From Hydnum rufescens UP504 (lineage: Eukaryota > Basidiomycota > Agaricomycetes > Cantharellales > Hydnaceae): a DNA stretch of 64,000 nucleotides. The position numbers were made by a program, and so were the translations under genes. Under the pieces are notes generated by a model. The model worked only from the letters and a program-made list of their open reading frames with translations, ran no database searches and was not told the DNA's origin. Of the stretch, positions 21,071 to 32,995 are shown piece by piece (positions within the stretch are counted from its first letter, which is position 1; each line of letters begins with the position of its first letter). The stretch is from positions 98,284-162,283 of the forward strand of contig MU129032.1 of the NCBI GenBank assembly GCA_014904985.1, in the 5' to 3' direction.

Positions 21071-23271
21071 TGACGGCCTTACCCAAACGATGACAACCTT
21101 GCACTTGATAACCTACCAATGCACCCTAAATAAAGCTCAGTATATTCGACGCCACGTCTGTGAAGGGACGTGCTTACCATTTGGTTTGCGGTGGGTGTGA
21201 TTTAGCACCATGCTCAACCATCTATCATCACCCAAAGGCGCAACCTCCTGCAAGAATGACGTCTGAGGCTCTTGCATTATGTCCTCCCTTAAATTTGATG
21301 CGGCTACCCACTTGTACTAACCCAACAACAGATTTCAAATGGGGGAAGGGGGGGGGGGCACAATTCCATGGACAGCCGAGAATTGCTGGAGAAACAAAGC
21401 TCGGACTGCCAAAAGTCCAGGGGATCCCCCGTCGTGTTTCTTGTCAAGGATCCGGCCAATGGTTTCCAGTGTTGGCTGCGGTAGGATCTGGATGACTTTT
21501 GAGACAAGCGCGGAGAGGAAGTGCTGCCAAGGGAATAGGAATGCGCACTGTGCCCCTCTATCCCGTATGATAGACGAACCCGAAGTGTACTCCCCATCCC
21601 ATATTTCAGCCGCAAGGTTTCCGCAAAGTGCGAAACAGATCCGCTCAAGAACGTGCTCGGTAATGCTAATATTCCTTTCATTAAAAGATCATCGAAATCC
21701 GAGCATGGCCCTAGCAACAAGCAAACCGTTACAAGCCGACAAAGGAACGAAGGAAGAGGAGACAGAATTTGGGCTTCTGTATGGCACGAAGGGGTGAAAA
21801 GCTGATATCTTGCTCTGCGAACAACACCAGGGAGCCCAAAGAGTCATAAAGGAAAGTACTAGGGACGACGCAGAGTAGCTCAGTGTTTGTGCAACGAATG
21901 TCGCCAAAGAAGGGTTCACGACAAAGAGGAAGTGTCCAGGGAGTCCTTTGTTATTTTCAAGATAGCAGCTGCCAAGTTGTAATTTTCTATGCGGATTTAA
22001 GCGTGAGGGAAACGTTGGCGGACTACGAGGGAGGTAAGATATTTATTCAGTTGGGAAAATCTTACATTAAAACAAGTACGAATGGCTTCAAAGGCTTTGT
22101 CTATACCCTGGCGTAATGGAGAATAGAAATGACTTGGATGTGACATCCGGCTAGTCTATGGCGAGTGGTCAGCTGCCGGATTTGTACAAACATGGGTGCA
22201 CCTACAGTTGGCAAGGGACAGCATCAACACCTCAAGCATGGTGATGTGAGATGCCGTCCGCGGAGCAGGGGTCCTGTTGGTGTCATCCTCGAATAATACC
22301 ATTTCCGAATCCAGTATCCCTGATATTCCGGTGGTGACTGATATCACCCTGTCACATAGACACGCATCGACGCCTGAAGAGACAACGACTTCCATCTTTA
22401 CTCCCATCCGAGGCCAGCAATTCATATGGCAGGCGAAGCAAATGATATCCACTAGCCATGATCTCTCATAATGGCGTCCTCTCCGAAGGAGTCCATGGAA
22501 GTGACGAACATCTCTTGAAAACAGATCCACCAAGGGCTCTGCGAATTGCTGTCAATGCCTTGTCCCACTCTGTCTATAGGAAACGGTCCCGGAAGTCATA
22601 GAGCCATTACTTCCATTACCTGCCGAAAACAAGTACTGTGATCGGAGAATACGCAAAAGAGTGAGTCAGACTGGAAGATTTCGTGGCGGCAAATTGGTTG
22701 GCGAGATCATGTCTTTGCTGCTGAAACAGAGGGTGAGGGAAACACAGCTACATATCAGGATTTTTCCCAACACACCCCGTGCTGCGTGACAGTATGGAAT
22801 AGTGAAGTGTCTTCGCAGCGCATAGATGCGTACGGCGACAGTGGAATACGCCGATGAGTTGCCGAGGTTTGCGCACTCAGTCACATTCGTGACATCGTTG
22901 TTATAATCGCTCCAAATCTTAGAGCCCACCTGTCCGTGCAGATCATAGTGCAGCGTGATATACCCTGATTGAACAGTATCTCCATCGTACCTCCAGCCGA
23001 TCTTGGCAGTCCGCACCTCGTGATTACGATGGACAACCGCATCTTCGTCAGTGAGTTGCCTTTCAATATCTCCTCCCGGTCCTCATCCTCATCTATGGTT
23101 GCTCTCAGTCACTGGTCATGGGGTCATGGTGTAGATGGCGGTACTGGCGGCCGAGCAGGGGATGTCCATTTCCACTACGGTATCAGTTAGCCCCTCCCTC
23201 ACGTAATAGAATCTTGGTCCATAATCGATGCTCTTCCAGATGGGCCAGGTTCTTCTGATACTTCCCTTTTA
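21071..23271. other. No supported gene; possible remnants
   Basis: Minus-strand frames at 22156-22533 and 22666-23066 have protein-like composition but no family I recognise and no convincing joins. Plus-strand sequence just before 23272 stays open for about 30 codons, so an upstream exon of the NACHT gene could lie here. Confidence 0.4.
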
Positions 23272-26172
23272 ATGGACCTTCCTCGAGCCGTGTATGCGAC
23301 CTACAACTCTGTCCGCGAGGACGCACCGTCATCATGTCTTGGGGGCACTCGTGTTGCTATACTGGAGGAGATTCTGACATGGTCAGGGAGCACGAACGGC
23401 GAAAGACCACCTGTATACTGGCTCAGCGGACTCGCTGGCATCGGGAAATCGACCATCGCGAAAACCGTCGCTGAACGAGCGGAAGAGAAAGCCATGTTAG
23501 GCGCTACTTTCTTCTTTTCTCGGAACGACAAACCTTTGCGAGATCCCGGGCTCGTACTACCGACGCTCGCTTTCCAACTCGCGCATTCGGACATTGCGTT
23601 CAAGGAGGCCATCGTGAGTGTCCTCAGACAAGATCCGATAGCTGGGCGAAAGGAACTGTTGTCTCAGCTTCAGCAATTAATCTTGACGCCCCTTCTCACT
23701 ATTAATCCCCATCGGAGCCCAGTACTCATCATTCTGGATGCCCTCGATGAGTGCGAAGAAAAGGGTGCTGCCGATATTTTGCGACTTGTATTTACCTACC
23801 TCATCCAAATACCTTTCCTCCGGATCCTGATCACAAGCCGTCCACGACCTCACCTATCCTCGGTCTTCAGTAATGTCCGGAATCTCGCGCACACGGTTCT
23901 TCACGACATTGATGCATTCGTTGTTCAGCAAGACATCCGCCTGTATATCTCCGCCGAATTGGCCAAAATTCCAGGGAAACTTGGTCTTGATATGCCTACT
24001 GATTGGGTGACGGAGGCCCAGAAGATCTTGCTGCTAGAGAAGTGCGGGAAGTTATTCGTTTACGCAGCGACGGCGATCCGCTTCATCGGGGACGATCGTG
24101 TCCAAGATCCTCGTACACATCTAAACCTTATACTTAATAACCAATCCCTCCAACAAGCCGGAGTGACGCCGTATTCGCACCTGGACAGCCTTTATATGGA
24201 GGTCCTTCGTAACTCGGTTTCTCTATCTAATTATCGAGAGATTCTGAAGCGATTTCAAATCATCATCGGGAGCATCGTGCTGTTGCGCGAACCCCTCCCA
24301 CTCCATTCATTGGCCAAGTTCGTTCAGTACGAACGATACGTCGTTGAGGCTAGTTTGCGTCATCTTCATTCAGTCATTGTTCCCCCTTCTGATGTTCACG
24401 ATGCCCCTCGTATCTACCACCCTTCATTCCTCGAATTTATTACCGATCCTTCGCGATGTTCCATGGCGGAATTCGTGATTGCAGCCGAGCCAGAGCAGGA
24501 ATTGCGCCATGCTATCCGGTGCTTTGAACTCATGGCAGCACATCTAAAGCGGGATGTCGCTGAGATCTCGGATCCATCACTGCTGAACAGGGAAGTGCAT
24601 GGATTTGAACGGAAGGTGAAAGAGGCGCTGTCACCGGAGGTTCAGTATGCATGCCGGTACTGGGCATCCCATCTATCGCGTGTGGAGGTCGGGGAGATGA
24701 CAATGATGGAGGCATTGGAGGCATTTGTAATGCGGTCAATTTTATGGTGGTTTGAAGCAATGAGTTTGCTTGGGAGTGTCTCCCATGCTGTGAACTCAAT
24801 TGAGGAGGCACACCGCTGGGCGGTATGTTTATTTCTTATTGATCCTCAGTAGTGACTGAGTTCAGAATGATTCTGATTGCAGAAAAATTCAAGAAGCAAG
24901 GCAATTGTTGTAAGAATCTTATCCGATTCCCGCCGATTCATTCTCACACATGGGGAAGTGATAAGAGCAAGTGCACTGCATGTCTATCATTCTGCATTGC
25001 CTTTCACTCCACATGACACTGCACTGTACAAGGTGTATTGTGGAGATGGAAAGGATTCTATTAAGGTTCTCCAAGGCCTGGAGTCTGCATGGCTGCAGAA
25101 CTTGAGTACTTTACATGGCCATTCTGATTGGGTTACAACTTGTGCATTTTCACCTGATGGATTGCACCTAGCATCAGGCTCCTATGATCATACTGTGCAA
25201 CTGTGGGATGCCATATCTGGTGCATCCATCATAAAACTGGAAGGCCATTCTGATTGGGTGATGACAGTTGCATTTTCACCTGATGGATTGTGCCTGGCAT
25301 CAGGCTCTGATGATCATACTCTACAATTGTGGGATGCCATATCTGGTGCATCCATCACAATACTGGAAGGCCATTCTGGTGGGGTTTCAACTGTAGCATT
25401 TTCACCAGATGGATTGCACCTGGCATCAGGCTCCTCTGATCATACTCTACAGTTGTGGGATGCCACATCTGGCAGGTGCATATCAAAACTGGAAGGCCAT
25501 TCTGCTTCAGTTTGGACTATTGCATTTTCACCTGATGGATTGTACCTGGCATCAGGCTCCTGGGATCATACTTTACGGTTGTGGGATGCCATATCTGGCA
25601 CATCTATTGCAACATTAGAGGGCCATTCTGATGTGGTTCAAGAGGTTGCATTTTCCCTTGATGGTCTTACTCTGATTTCTCACTCAGAGGTGGAGACCTT
25701 CACTTGGGATTTGACTTCCCAGCCTCCCAACCTAGCCACTGGGTCATCCGCAGCAGCCCCTGGGCCTATTGTGGGCTTGACTCCACTCATTTGGTCTCTG
25801 CAAGGCCAGTGGATCCAAGTGAAGCACCAGGAAGATGATCATGCCCGACACATATGTTACATCCCACCACCTCACTTACCCACTATCCTTGTGTCAAGTC
25901 AGCAGACCCACTCCCGAATTGCAGTTGGGTGCCGTGATGGCCGTGTGATAATCCTTGCTGTTCTAAGTGACCCCTTTAATTGGCATTTTGGTGAAGACCC
26001 AATTTATACTGGGCTGATGCCTAGTGTTACACCTCCACATTCACCTCTGACCAATCATGACACCCCTTTTACAAATGAGGAAACCCCTCTCATGGATCAT
26101 AATACCCTCTATCAAAAGCATGCCTGGGGCCATAAAATCCTGCAATGGGTTAGGCTTATGTTCTGTTGCTAG
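23272..26172 (+). CDS. NACHT-WD40 STAND protein (fungal NLR-like)
   Basis: Two exons (23272-24822, 24883-26172) joined by a 60 nt intron give 946 aa. The NACHT NTPase has the P-loop GLAGIGKSTIAKT (about residues 61-73), a Walker B-type LIILDALDEC and a following LITSRPRPH sensor-like motif. After about residue 600 come four complete and one partial WD40 repeats (GHSDWV…FSPDG…LWD), then a non-repeated tail. Such proteins act in heterokaryon incompatibility and probably innate recognition, with WD repeats as the sensing surface and NACHT as the oligomerising switch. No N-terminal effector domain lies in this frame. The ATG used sits in a longer open frame, so the true start may be upstream. Exon 2 is nearly CpG-free, unlike exon 1. 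Confidence 0.85.
25111..25710 (+). repeat. Tandem 126 bp WD40 repeats
   Basis: Units start at 25111, 25237, 25363 and 25489, with a truncated fifth at 25615. Full units are nearly identical over 42 residues. The residue after SGS (Y, D, S, W) and those after GHS (DWV, DWV, GGV, ASV) vary between units. Confidence 0.95.
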
Positions 26173-27230
26173 CTAGTTAGATGTCCATCAATCACCTCCA
26201 TGTAGTATTGTAAATCCGTGGGTTTCATAGGCTTTATCACTGATGCCCAGAAGAGCAGTGAAAGATCCAGTGTAAATGAGTGATACATAGGTCAAATGAG
26301 GAAAGCGACAGAAAGGGAAGGGGATGAGTGCGGAAACTCCCGTAGATGCTCTCTTGGACAACCTCTTCGGCGTCTTTGTCACTGCCGCTTCTCCTGCCGC
26401 TTGTCGATCAACAGCGGATCCCTTTGTGTTTCTCAAAAACCCCCGTTCAGGAACCTGTGTTTTCGGGTCTTGCTGATCTCTGAGTTAGAACCATTAACGG
26501 TGTTCTCACTTAATTTGCGACTCGCGGCAACACTAACACCATTCATACTCTAGCCACTGTTTTCGGGCGTCGTGCCTTTGGCCCGAAACTAAGACTTATT
26601 CACTTCAACCTGGTAACATCAACAGAAAACTCTGTATTCGTTCTTATCACCTTATCTTTCTGAGATAGCGAGATATGTCGCCGCTAGTATCTGCAGCACC
26701 CCAAGCCCTGTCTGAACTGGGTTGATTTCTATCCTGGGATCGTCCAAAATTCTTGTTGTTTGCTTTGACCCATTCTCTCTCATCGCTGGTGGTTACTTGT
26801 GCAACAACCGAGATCCACGCGGTCGCAAGAGTCGTTGGTGGCTGCTCTCCTCGTTGATGGCGCTGCTGACATCTTATGAACTATTTGTCTCTTACTTGAT
26901 GACTCTGATGCAGGAAATACACATCCCTCCGCTGAAGGAACTGGCATAGGTCTGTGCCCCATCAAGCTCACATTCGAGAGTCTTCAATCTGCAAATGAAG
27001 AAGTGAGATAAGGAAGTTGCAGCAGCTAATTAGGCCTGATCGATGAAGCAATGAGCCCTAGCAATCTGGTGAGTATGATTTGTACGCGCTCAAGGCCCAC
27101 GCGCTTGGGTGGGCAGGGCTCGATATATCTTGCATCCTGCAACGCTTTATTAATTGCTCAATGATTCCCGCTCTCCCGATTACCAAATGTCGCTACAACA
27201 ATAACAATACAATGCAACGGATGTCGCGCG
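26173..27230. other. Intergenic, no gene seen
   Basis: Normal CpG content returns. No frame joins into a recognisable protein; it separates the 3' ends of the NACHT gene and YAF9. Confidence 0.5.
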
Positions 27231-28199
27231 CTATTGAGATTCCAATTCCTTTTTCAGTCTCTCCAGCTCTTGTTCCTTCTCGATTAATAGCGCTCGTTGC
27301 TTGTCTGTCTCCTCCACGATCGACCGCTTTGCGGCATCCAATCTCTCCCCTTCATCGCGCTCCAGGAGCGCAGTAAATTCGGGGGCCCATCTAGATCCTT
27401 GTGGAGCTAGTGAAGCAGTATGCGCCGGATTCGGTGGTACGGCACGCTTCTTCACTTTCGGTAATGGTGTCGGCGGGTGTGCCATGAGAATGTCGAGAAA
27501 GGCTTTTGGAGGATCGGTGAATACAATTTCATCATATTGCCAGGCGTATACCGGCTCGAGGGGGGGTTGAGGTACGACAGAAACGATGGTGGCGGGATCG
27601 GCGCCTGGGGTAGTAGAAAGGTCAGGGACGACCCATGGATGAAGTTTTAGGTGGTGTTGGAAGTTTAGAGTCTTCTCTGCTGATTCTGAGACGAAGGTTA
27701 TTCGGATCGAGATGTCGAATTCACCCCACCTAGAAAAGTCAGATGCCACGGTTCAATAAGTCGACCGTTAGTGCGGAGAATTTTATAGACTTTCCCTGTC
27801 TCCGTTACTTCAAAGGGAGATTTATCGACGTCTGGACAGAGCGTAAGTTTAAGGATTCCCGCCTCATTAGGGTTGGACGCGACGTACTTCGATTTGGGGT
27901 AGGATATGTTTCATGCAGCCTAAATGTGACGCGCTTGATGAAATAGCCGAGATCATCTGCACCACCAACAGAGTCCGATTTATCTGGGACAGACGCAGCG
28001 CTGCGAATTGCGACTGTCCATCTGTGAGTATGGTCTGGCGGGATTCCGCTTCCTCTTTCCGAGGCCGTGAGTGGAACAGCAGAATTTCCGTAAATAATCG
28101 GACGATGAATCACGACGCCCTACAACCCATCATCTTAACAGGCTGTTTCCTGTTGGCTGCAGTATAGGGGAATATACGCACTCGAACGCGTTCAGACAT
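27231..28199 (-). CDS. YAF9: YEATS-domain protein Yaf9/GAS41
   Basis: Four exons (28182-28199, 27888-28119, 27795-27831, 27231-27729) give 261 aa. The YEATS domain fills the first ~150 residues: VHRPII-type start (VVIHRPIIYGNSA), DHTHRWTVAIR, DLGYFIKRVTFRLHETYP, FEVTETGWGEFDISIRI and LNFQHHLKLHPW. A C-terminal coiled coil (EKEQELERLKKELE) completes the usual Yaf9 plan. In yeast Yaf9 reads acylated or acetylated H3 tails as a shared subunit of NuA4 and SWR1. The third intron (27730-27794) keeps the frame only with a GA donor (GG/GAAAGT), so it is either a non-canonical GA-AG intron or a single-base variant. Divergent from COX7. Confidence 0.9.
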
Positions 28200-28285
28200 G
28201 GCAATAGGCAGTCACAGTAACGCGTTACGGGGCCTTTCGGAAACAGCCGGAGGGCCAACTCGGAACTCACTCCAAACCAAGCAGC
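28200..28285. promoter_or_regulatory. 86 bp divergent YAF9/COX7 promoter region
   Basis: The only sequence between the start codons of two divergently transcribed genes, so it must carry, or overlap, both start regions. No TATA box is evident. Confidence 0.5.
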
Positions 28286-28729
28286 ATGTCCATCTTCGAC
28301 AGTGGGTGTGCCAAGTTTGCTGTCGGGGAGACGCCGCTGATCTCTGTCAAAACCAATAGCCCCAAACAGGGTGCCTGGGTACCAGCGCAGTTATCAGGTC
28401 CGTCCTCGCCGCTCGCATTCTCATCCTAACTTTTTGAGCTCATTTCCAGTGGACACCGGCTGTCCTCTAATAGGCATCTACTAAGCCGATATATGTTCGT
28501 GGTGCCCGTGGCAGACTTTACTACAGTGAGCAGCCAGTCCGTCTCATCGCTCAGTAATTTATTCCTGAGATTCGCCCGTTGCAGACACCTACCTTGCCTT
28601 CTGGGCGTTGGGTGCAGCAGGGGCGGTGTACGGTATCGGGTCCGTTATAAGGTTCGTACATGGCATTGAAAACACACCCGATGTTCTGACGTCGATCCTC
28701 TACAGGGAAAGAAATCTGGAGGCTCGTGA
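28286..28729 (+). CDS. COX7: Cytochrome c oxidase subunit 7
   Basis: Five tiny exons (28286-28301, 28360-28397, 28474-28525, 28585-28655, 28706-28729) splice in frame to 66 aa. Every intron has GT, AG and normal length (50-76 nt), and one has a clear TCCTAACT branch site. The product starts MSIFDTPNRVPGYQRSYQ, then STKP followed by basic residues, one membrane helix (TYLAFWALGAAGAVYGIGSV) and a short basic tail. Yeast Cox7, a small inner-membrane subunit of respiratory complex IV, has the same layout: QSSTKP, basic stretch, single helix. Exons this short make the gene easy to overlook. Identity rests on layout and the STKP match. Confidence 0.7.
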
Positions 28730-28993
28730 TATCTCTTTCGCAGTTATAGTGCCCCCAAAGAATAGAATTATCTCTCATATCGCAAACGTGATTCTGGCGG
28801 CGCATACCGAGCCTGGGACCTACTCTCCCCTTTTTCAATGCTTCTAGTTTTATGAGTGACTTGAGCTCTCTGGAGAGTGAGCCAGCTGGTTTCAGAGTCC
28901 CATGCGAAACGAAATTCGGATTCCCCTATGGTACCGTACAAGACACTCTTCGTAGAAGTAATAAATTCAGGACCCATAATGATATTTCATGAT

Positions 28994-31208
28994 TCAATAA
29001 GATAACCTTCGCACACCCTCATCCTCGGCAGAGAGGAAGTCCCATGTGGTGTCCCACTCCGAAGACGGCATTGACCCTTGATCTGAGCTACGTTGCAGTT
29101 CCAGGAGAGCATCTGCCGCATTAAAAGCATTATCGAAATCCTCACTAGCCTTCACCAGGTCAGCGCCATCCACAGTTATCGGAGGACGCCTGCGAACACT
29201 CGATATCGATGGGACTTGCACCACAGGAAGCTTGAACAACCCCTTGCGAGGCGATGAGGGGTGGACATCCTCCGAAGTGGCCATTTGCCCTGAGGGCCTG
29301 AACTGGGGAGATGGCATTGAAAGAGGTAGAAACGGTGAAGATATCCGCACAGTGGGGGTCGGTGATTTGGGTGATGCCTGTGCGTGGGTCAGGTTCGTGT
29401 TCGTTAAATGCCACCTGTCCGGAGATGAAGTAATGACGACCTCTACGGCTCCCAAGCCTGACCGTGGGCGAATGGGTGTAGTTGGAGGCGTACGAGGAAG
29501 TATCAACCGCGGAGGCTTACGCTTGATTGGTGAAATGGGCCGGGTTTTGTCCAACTGGGTGGGATGCGAGGCAAAGTCACTAGACGTCATCACATTGGAA
29601 CGATGAAGGGTAGGTGTCGTTTGTATCGGAGCTGTGTGTTGTTTCTTCAAGTTAGTCTTCGAAGGTGTCCCTGGTACGTCACCATCAATAGCGGTACGTC
29701 GCGCCTTTGGGGGTCTTCCAGTCTGGTTGGGCGGAGGTTTTTTACGTTTCCAATTTTTGGATGCCTCAAACGCATCCCGGTCGTCAATTGCCTTCGAGAA
29801 AGCTCCGACAACGGCCTGCAAGTCACCCTGAATCCAAACATCGAAGACACCTTGCCATTCTCGCGATGGGACCGGAAAATCCAGGTTCAAATATATGGTT
29901 GAGGGCGACTGAATCAATGAAGACGAAGTGGTGTTTGCAGAAGCAGCATGAGTGGCCTGAACTGCTTTGGCGAACTCGCGGACGATGCGCTTGGTTCCGG
30001 GAACTTTAAGGCTTGACCCTGCCACAATGAGAAGGTCCGGTTTCGCAGAGGCCCTAAAACGTGGGGCAGTGACTTTGCTTGGAGTTGGAAGATATCCTTC
30101 GCTGCCAGCCATTGAACTTGGACTAGAATTTGAGGCTCCAGCCACATCACTCAGGCCTAGCAAATCCCTCCTAACGCATTCGCCCACGCCCTCGCCTTCC
30201 TGGTGCACTTCTCCGTAGAGGACAACAGAAGGTCGCATTGTTCCGATGCCTCGCTCGCGTTTCCCAATGAGCCGTCGGGTAGAGTTTAGAGAGGCGCATT
30301 GTGGACAAGGCACCGGGAGTCCCTGGGCCAGTGTGGACAATTGTGAAGAGAGCGGTATGGTGTTCGAGCATCGTTGGCAAGTAAGGTATTTGAGTGTACC
30401 ATGCAAAGGTATACAACGCGGAGGTTTCGAGGGCCCTGGAAGTGGAGGGATATTGTCCGCAATCGAGCCTGAGTCGGAAGAGGTCTCCGATGGAATGGAA
30501 GGGGGTGGCGATGAGGTGACAGGGGGAATGATTTTAGAAGCTTTCTTAGAGGGCGAGTTCCTCTTTGGAGTATTCCAATGTGGTACGCCGCAAGTAAGGC
30601 CAGCTTTCTCTTCCAAATTGTCGATGTTTTGAGTGTAGAGACGGAGGAGCTGGCCTCGATCATCGAGAAGCTTTATGAAATCATGGAATGGTGTGGGACT
30701 GGCGGATGAGGAAATAGACGACAGCTGGGCAATCATCTTGTAGAATAGGGACGTTGTTTGGGGTGTCTGTATTTTGGCCATGAACTACTGTGGGGATGCC
30801 ATTTGAATAGAATGCTCACGTTGAATACGCTTGCATCAAAGAGGTCTTTGCCAGATGTTAAAAGTTCTTTCGGATTGTTCATTTTTAATGATTTGAACAA
30901 ACCCTCAGAGGAGCGAAAGTCGGGAATCCCAGCAGCAACAGATATTCCTGCCCCTGAAACAGTCACAGCTAAGTATCACTGATATCGCGAATAGCTAGGG
31001 GACGTAGAAACGCACCGCATACCATCACGATCCGTTTGGCCCCCGCAATGGCCCGGGCGACCGCAAGGATATTCTCCTCGGAAGCGGATCGTACATCGAG
31101 AAAACTGGGCAGTTGCGAAGGCAGATGATCTGGATCATCCACCAATGATACAGTCATCGTGCGAGAAAGCCGGGGGCCCGGAATGCACGGAAAATCAAAG
31201 AACTTCAC
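28994..31208 (-). CDS. HST4: Sirtuin of the Hst3/Hst4 type (NAD+-dependent histone deacetylase)
   Basis: Three exons (31016-31208, 30820-30953, 28994-30766) give 699 aa. The Sir2 core lies in the first half: CGAGISVAAGIPDFRSSEGLF with its first Gly split by intron 1, LYTQNIDNLEEKAGL, the catalytic His in PLHGTL, a Cys4 zinc site (TCQRC and CPQC), MRPSVVLYGEVH, and VAGSSLKVPGTKRIVREFA typical of the Hst3/4 branch. Yeast Hst3/Hst4 deacetylate H3 Lys56 after replication and guard genome stability. The last ~300 residues are Pro/Ser-rich, low in conservation and probably disordered. No frame defects were seen. Confidence 0.9.
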
Positions 31209-32313
31209 GTTTTCTCGTCGAGGTTGTTTGCTAGATTGTCAAGGTTTTTATCTGGGTGGCGTGGGGTCGCCGGCGCTTTAGAATGACGGCGAACCCCGTT
31301 CAAGGACGGATCCAAAATGGTCGAGCTTCCGTTTCTGGGGCTTGCATTGGGGATCTCGCCAAACACTTAGTTACTTGGTCGCCTCACGCTCTGAGCCCAT
31401 CCCCCCTTCTGTGCCTCATTGCGCCATTAACACTCTGAGGAGATTATTCTCCCAGGATGCGATCCTACACCAACTAGGCAAAGCTACGGTGCGCATCAAC
31501 AACAAACACCTCACACTTCAAAATCGCCTGCTGGACTACTGTAAGCGAAGGCACCCCAATCCGGAAATAATTGCCACAACACGAGCCTAAACTCTCTCGC
31601 CTATTATTTTTAATGCCGTGGAAACTCAAGTTTAATCTAACGCGACTACAAGATATCGTGAGGGCCTTCAATGGCGTGCTTCTGTGTGTTTTTCGACCTA
31701 CTTTGAACGTGGAATCAGTGACTCTGTAGCTGTGGTGCGTTCAAGATTTGGGGCCGTGGCGTCACTTTCAGGACTTGAAACTGTGGTCCTCCGGTAAGGC
31801 CGGTCTATATTGTTTGAAAGAAGCTCCTTCTCCAGATAACATTATATATGCCCATCGCTAAGATTCGCTTTACTTCTTTCCCCAGCGGATCTATGTGATT
31901 CACATCCTACCTTCCCGCCTTCGCGCTTTCCTATATATCAAGGTCCGAGAGAATAAAGTGCACTCTCTTGACGACTCCCTAATACGTGAAGTCGTAAGCT
32001 AGAAATTTTCTGGACTCTCTCTATGGATAAAACGACTTACATGCGACTCCTGTTTAATCTGGCTCCTAATTCACCAATTAAACGACTGAACCAGAGCGGA
32101 AGCAAGAATACGAAATCGGCGTAGTCGCGCTCAACAACCCTCCCTCCATGGCCAACAATGTGTAAATTGGCAGCATCCCAGGGGCGCTGTGGTGTGCGCT
32201 CTCAGAGAAGGATAGAGGATATCTGAGGGTCTCAATTTTTCGTGCCTATTCGGAACGCGAACGCACTATCATCCCAGTCTTTCTATCTAACGGCGTCGGC
32301 GGCTGTTATCGTC
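31209..32313. other. Intergenic, no gene seen
   Basis: Upstream region of the sirtuin gene. Only short frames on both strands; none recognised. Confidence 0.5.
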
Positions 32314-32995
32314 CTATCTCGCCTTGAAGAGGGAAGTTAAGACCATGGATCTGTGCTTCCTACTTCTACCAGATGCATGCCTTTCTTTCATGTCCGTGCC
32401 GCTGGATTCTTTTTTCGTGCCGTTTTTTTGCCTCATTTTCGCCAGACCAAATGCCGAAATGGAGGCAATAATCTCTAGGAGATTACCCGGGTTTGGGTGA
32501 ATACTATCAATGATACTAATCCCTTCTCTGCATGTCCCAGTGAAACTCAAGTTAGGCTGAAGTGTTCCGTCGAATTTTAGACTCGAATACATGCGGCGCG
32601 GCGGGATAGAATGCACTGGTTTTCCCCTTGATGTCTCGTACCGCCGCAAATGATACGGATACCCACGACAACCATGCACTGGAACGACCTTTGACTTGTT
32701 CTCACGGGAATATTTATGTCCTCCGCTCCTTGGCGGTTACCATCCTCTACTATGTCCCAGCACACTTGAATCTCCGCGACGATAAGCCCTGATCTTGGAA
32801 GACACATGATTTGAGAGTGACCTGTGACTACACCTTCGCCGGTAGACCATGTATATAGAAATACCATCATATCAGTTCCAGAGATCCCCAATTGTCTTGA
32901 GTCGCCACCACTGTCCTCAGGGTGCGAAGATACAACACCAATAGTACTAATTATACATATGACAGACCCCACCAACCCAAACCGTTCAATTCTGA
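32314..32995 (-). other. Possible small gene, structure unresolved
   Basis: Two minus-strand frames (to about 32577 and 32314-32679) have protein-like composition, the second ending in a Lys/Arg-rich tail (KERHASGRSRKHRS) after a hydrophobic stretch (LLEIIASISAFGLA). They are in different frames and I found no convincing intron joining them. The upper frame runs on directly after the stop of the thioredoxin-like gene without its own early ATG, so it may be 3' untranslated sequence. No family recognised. Confidence 0.25.
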
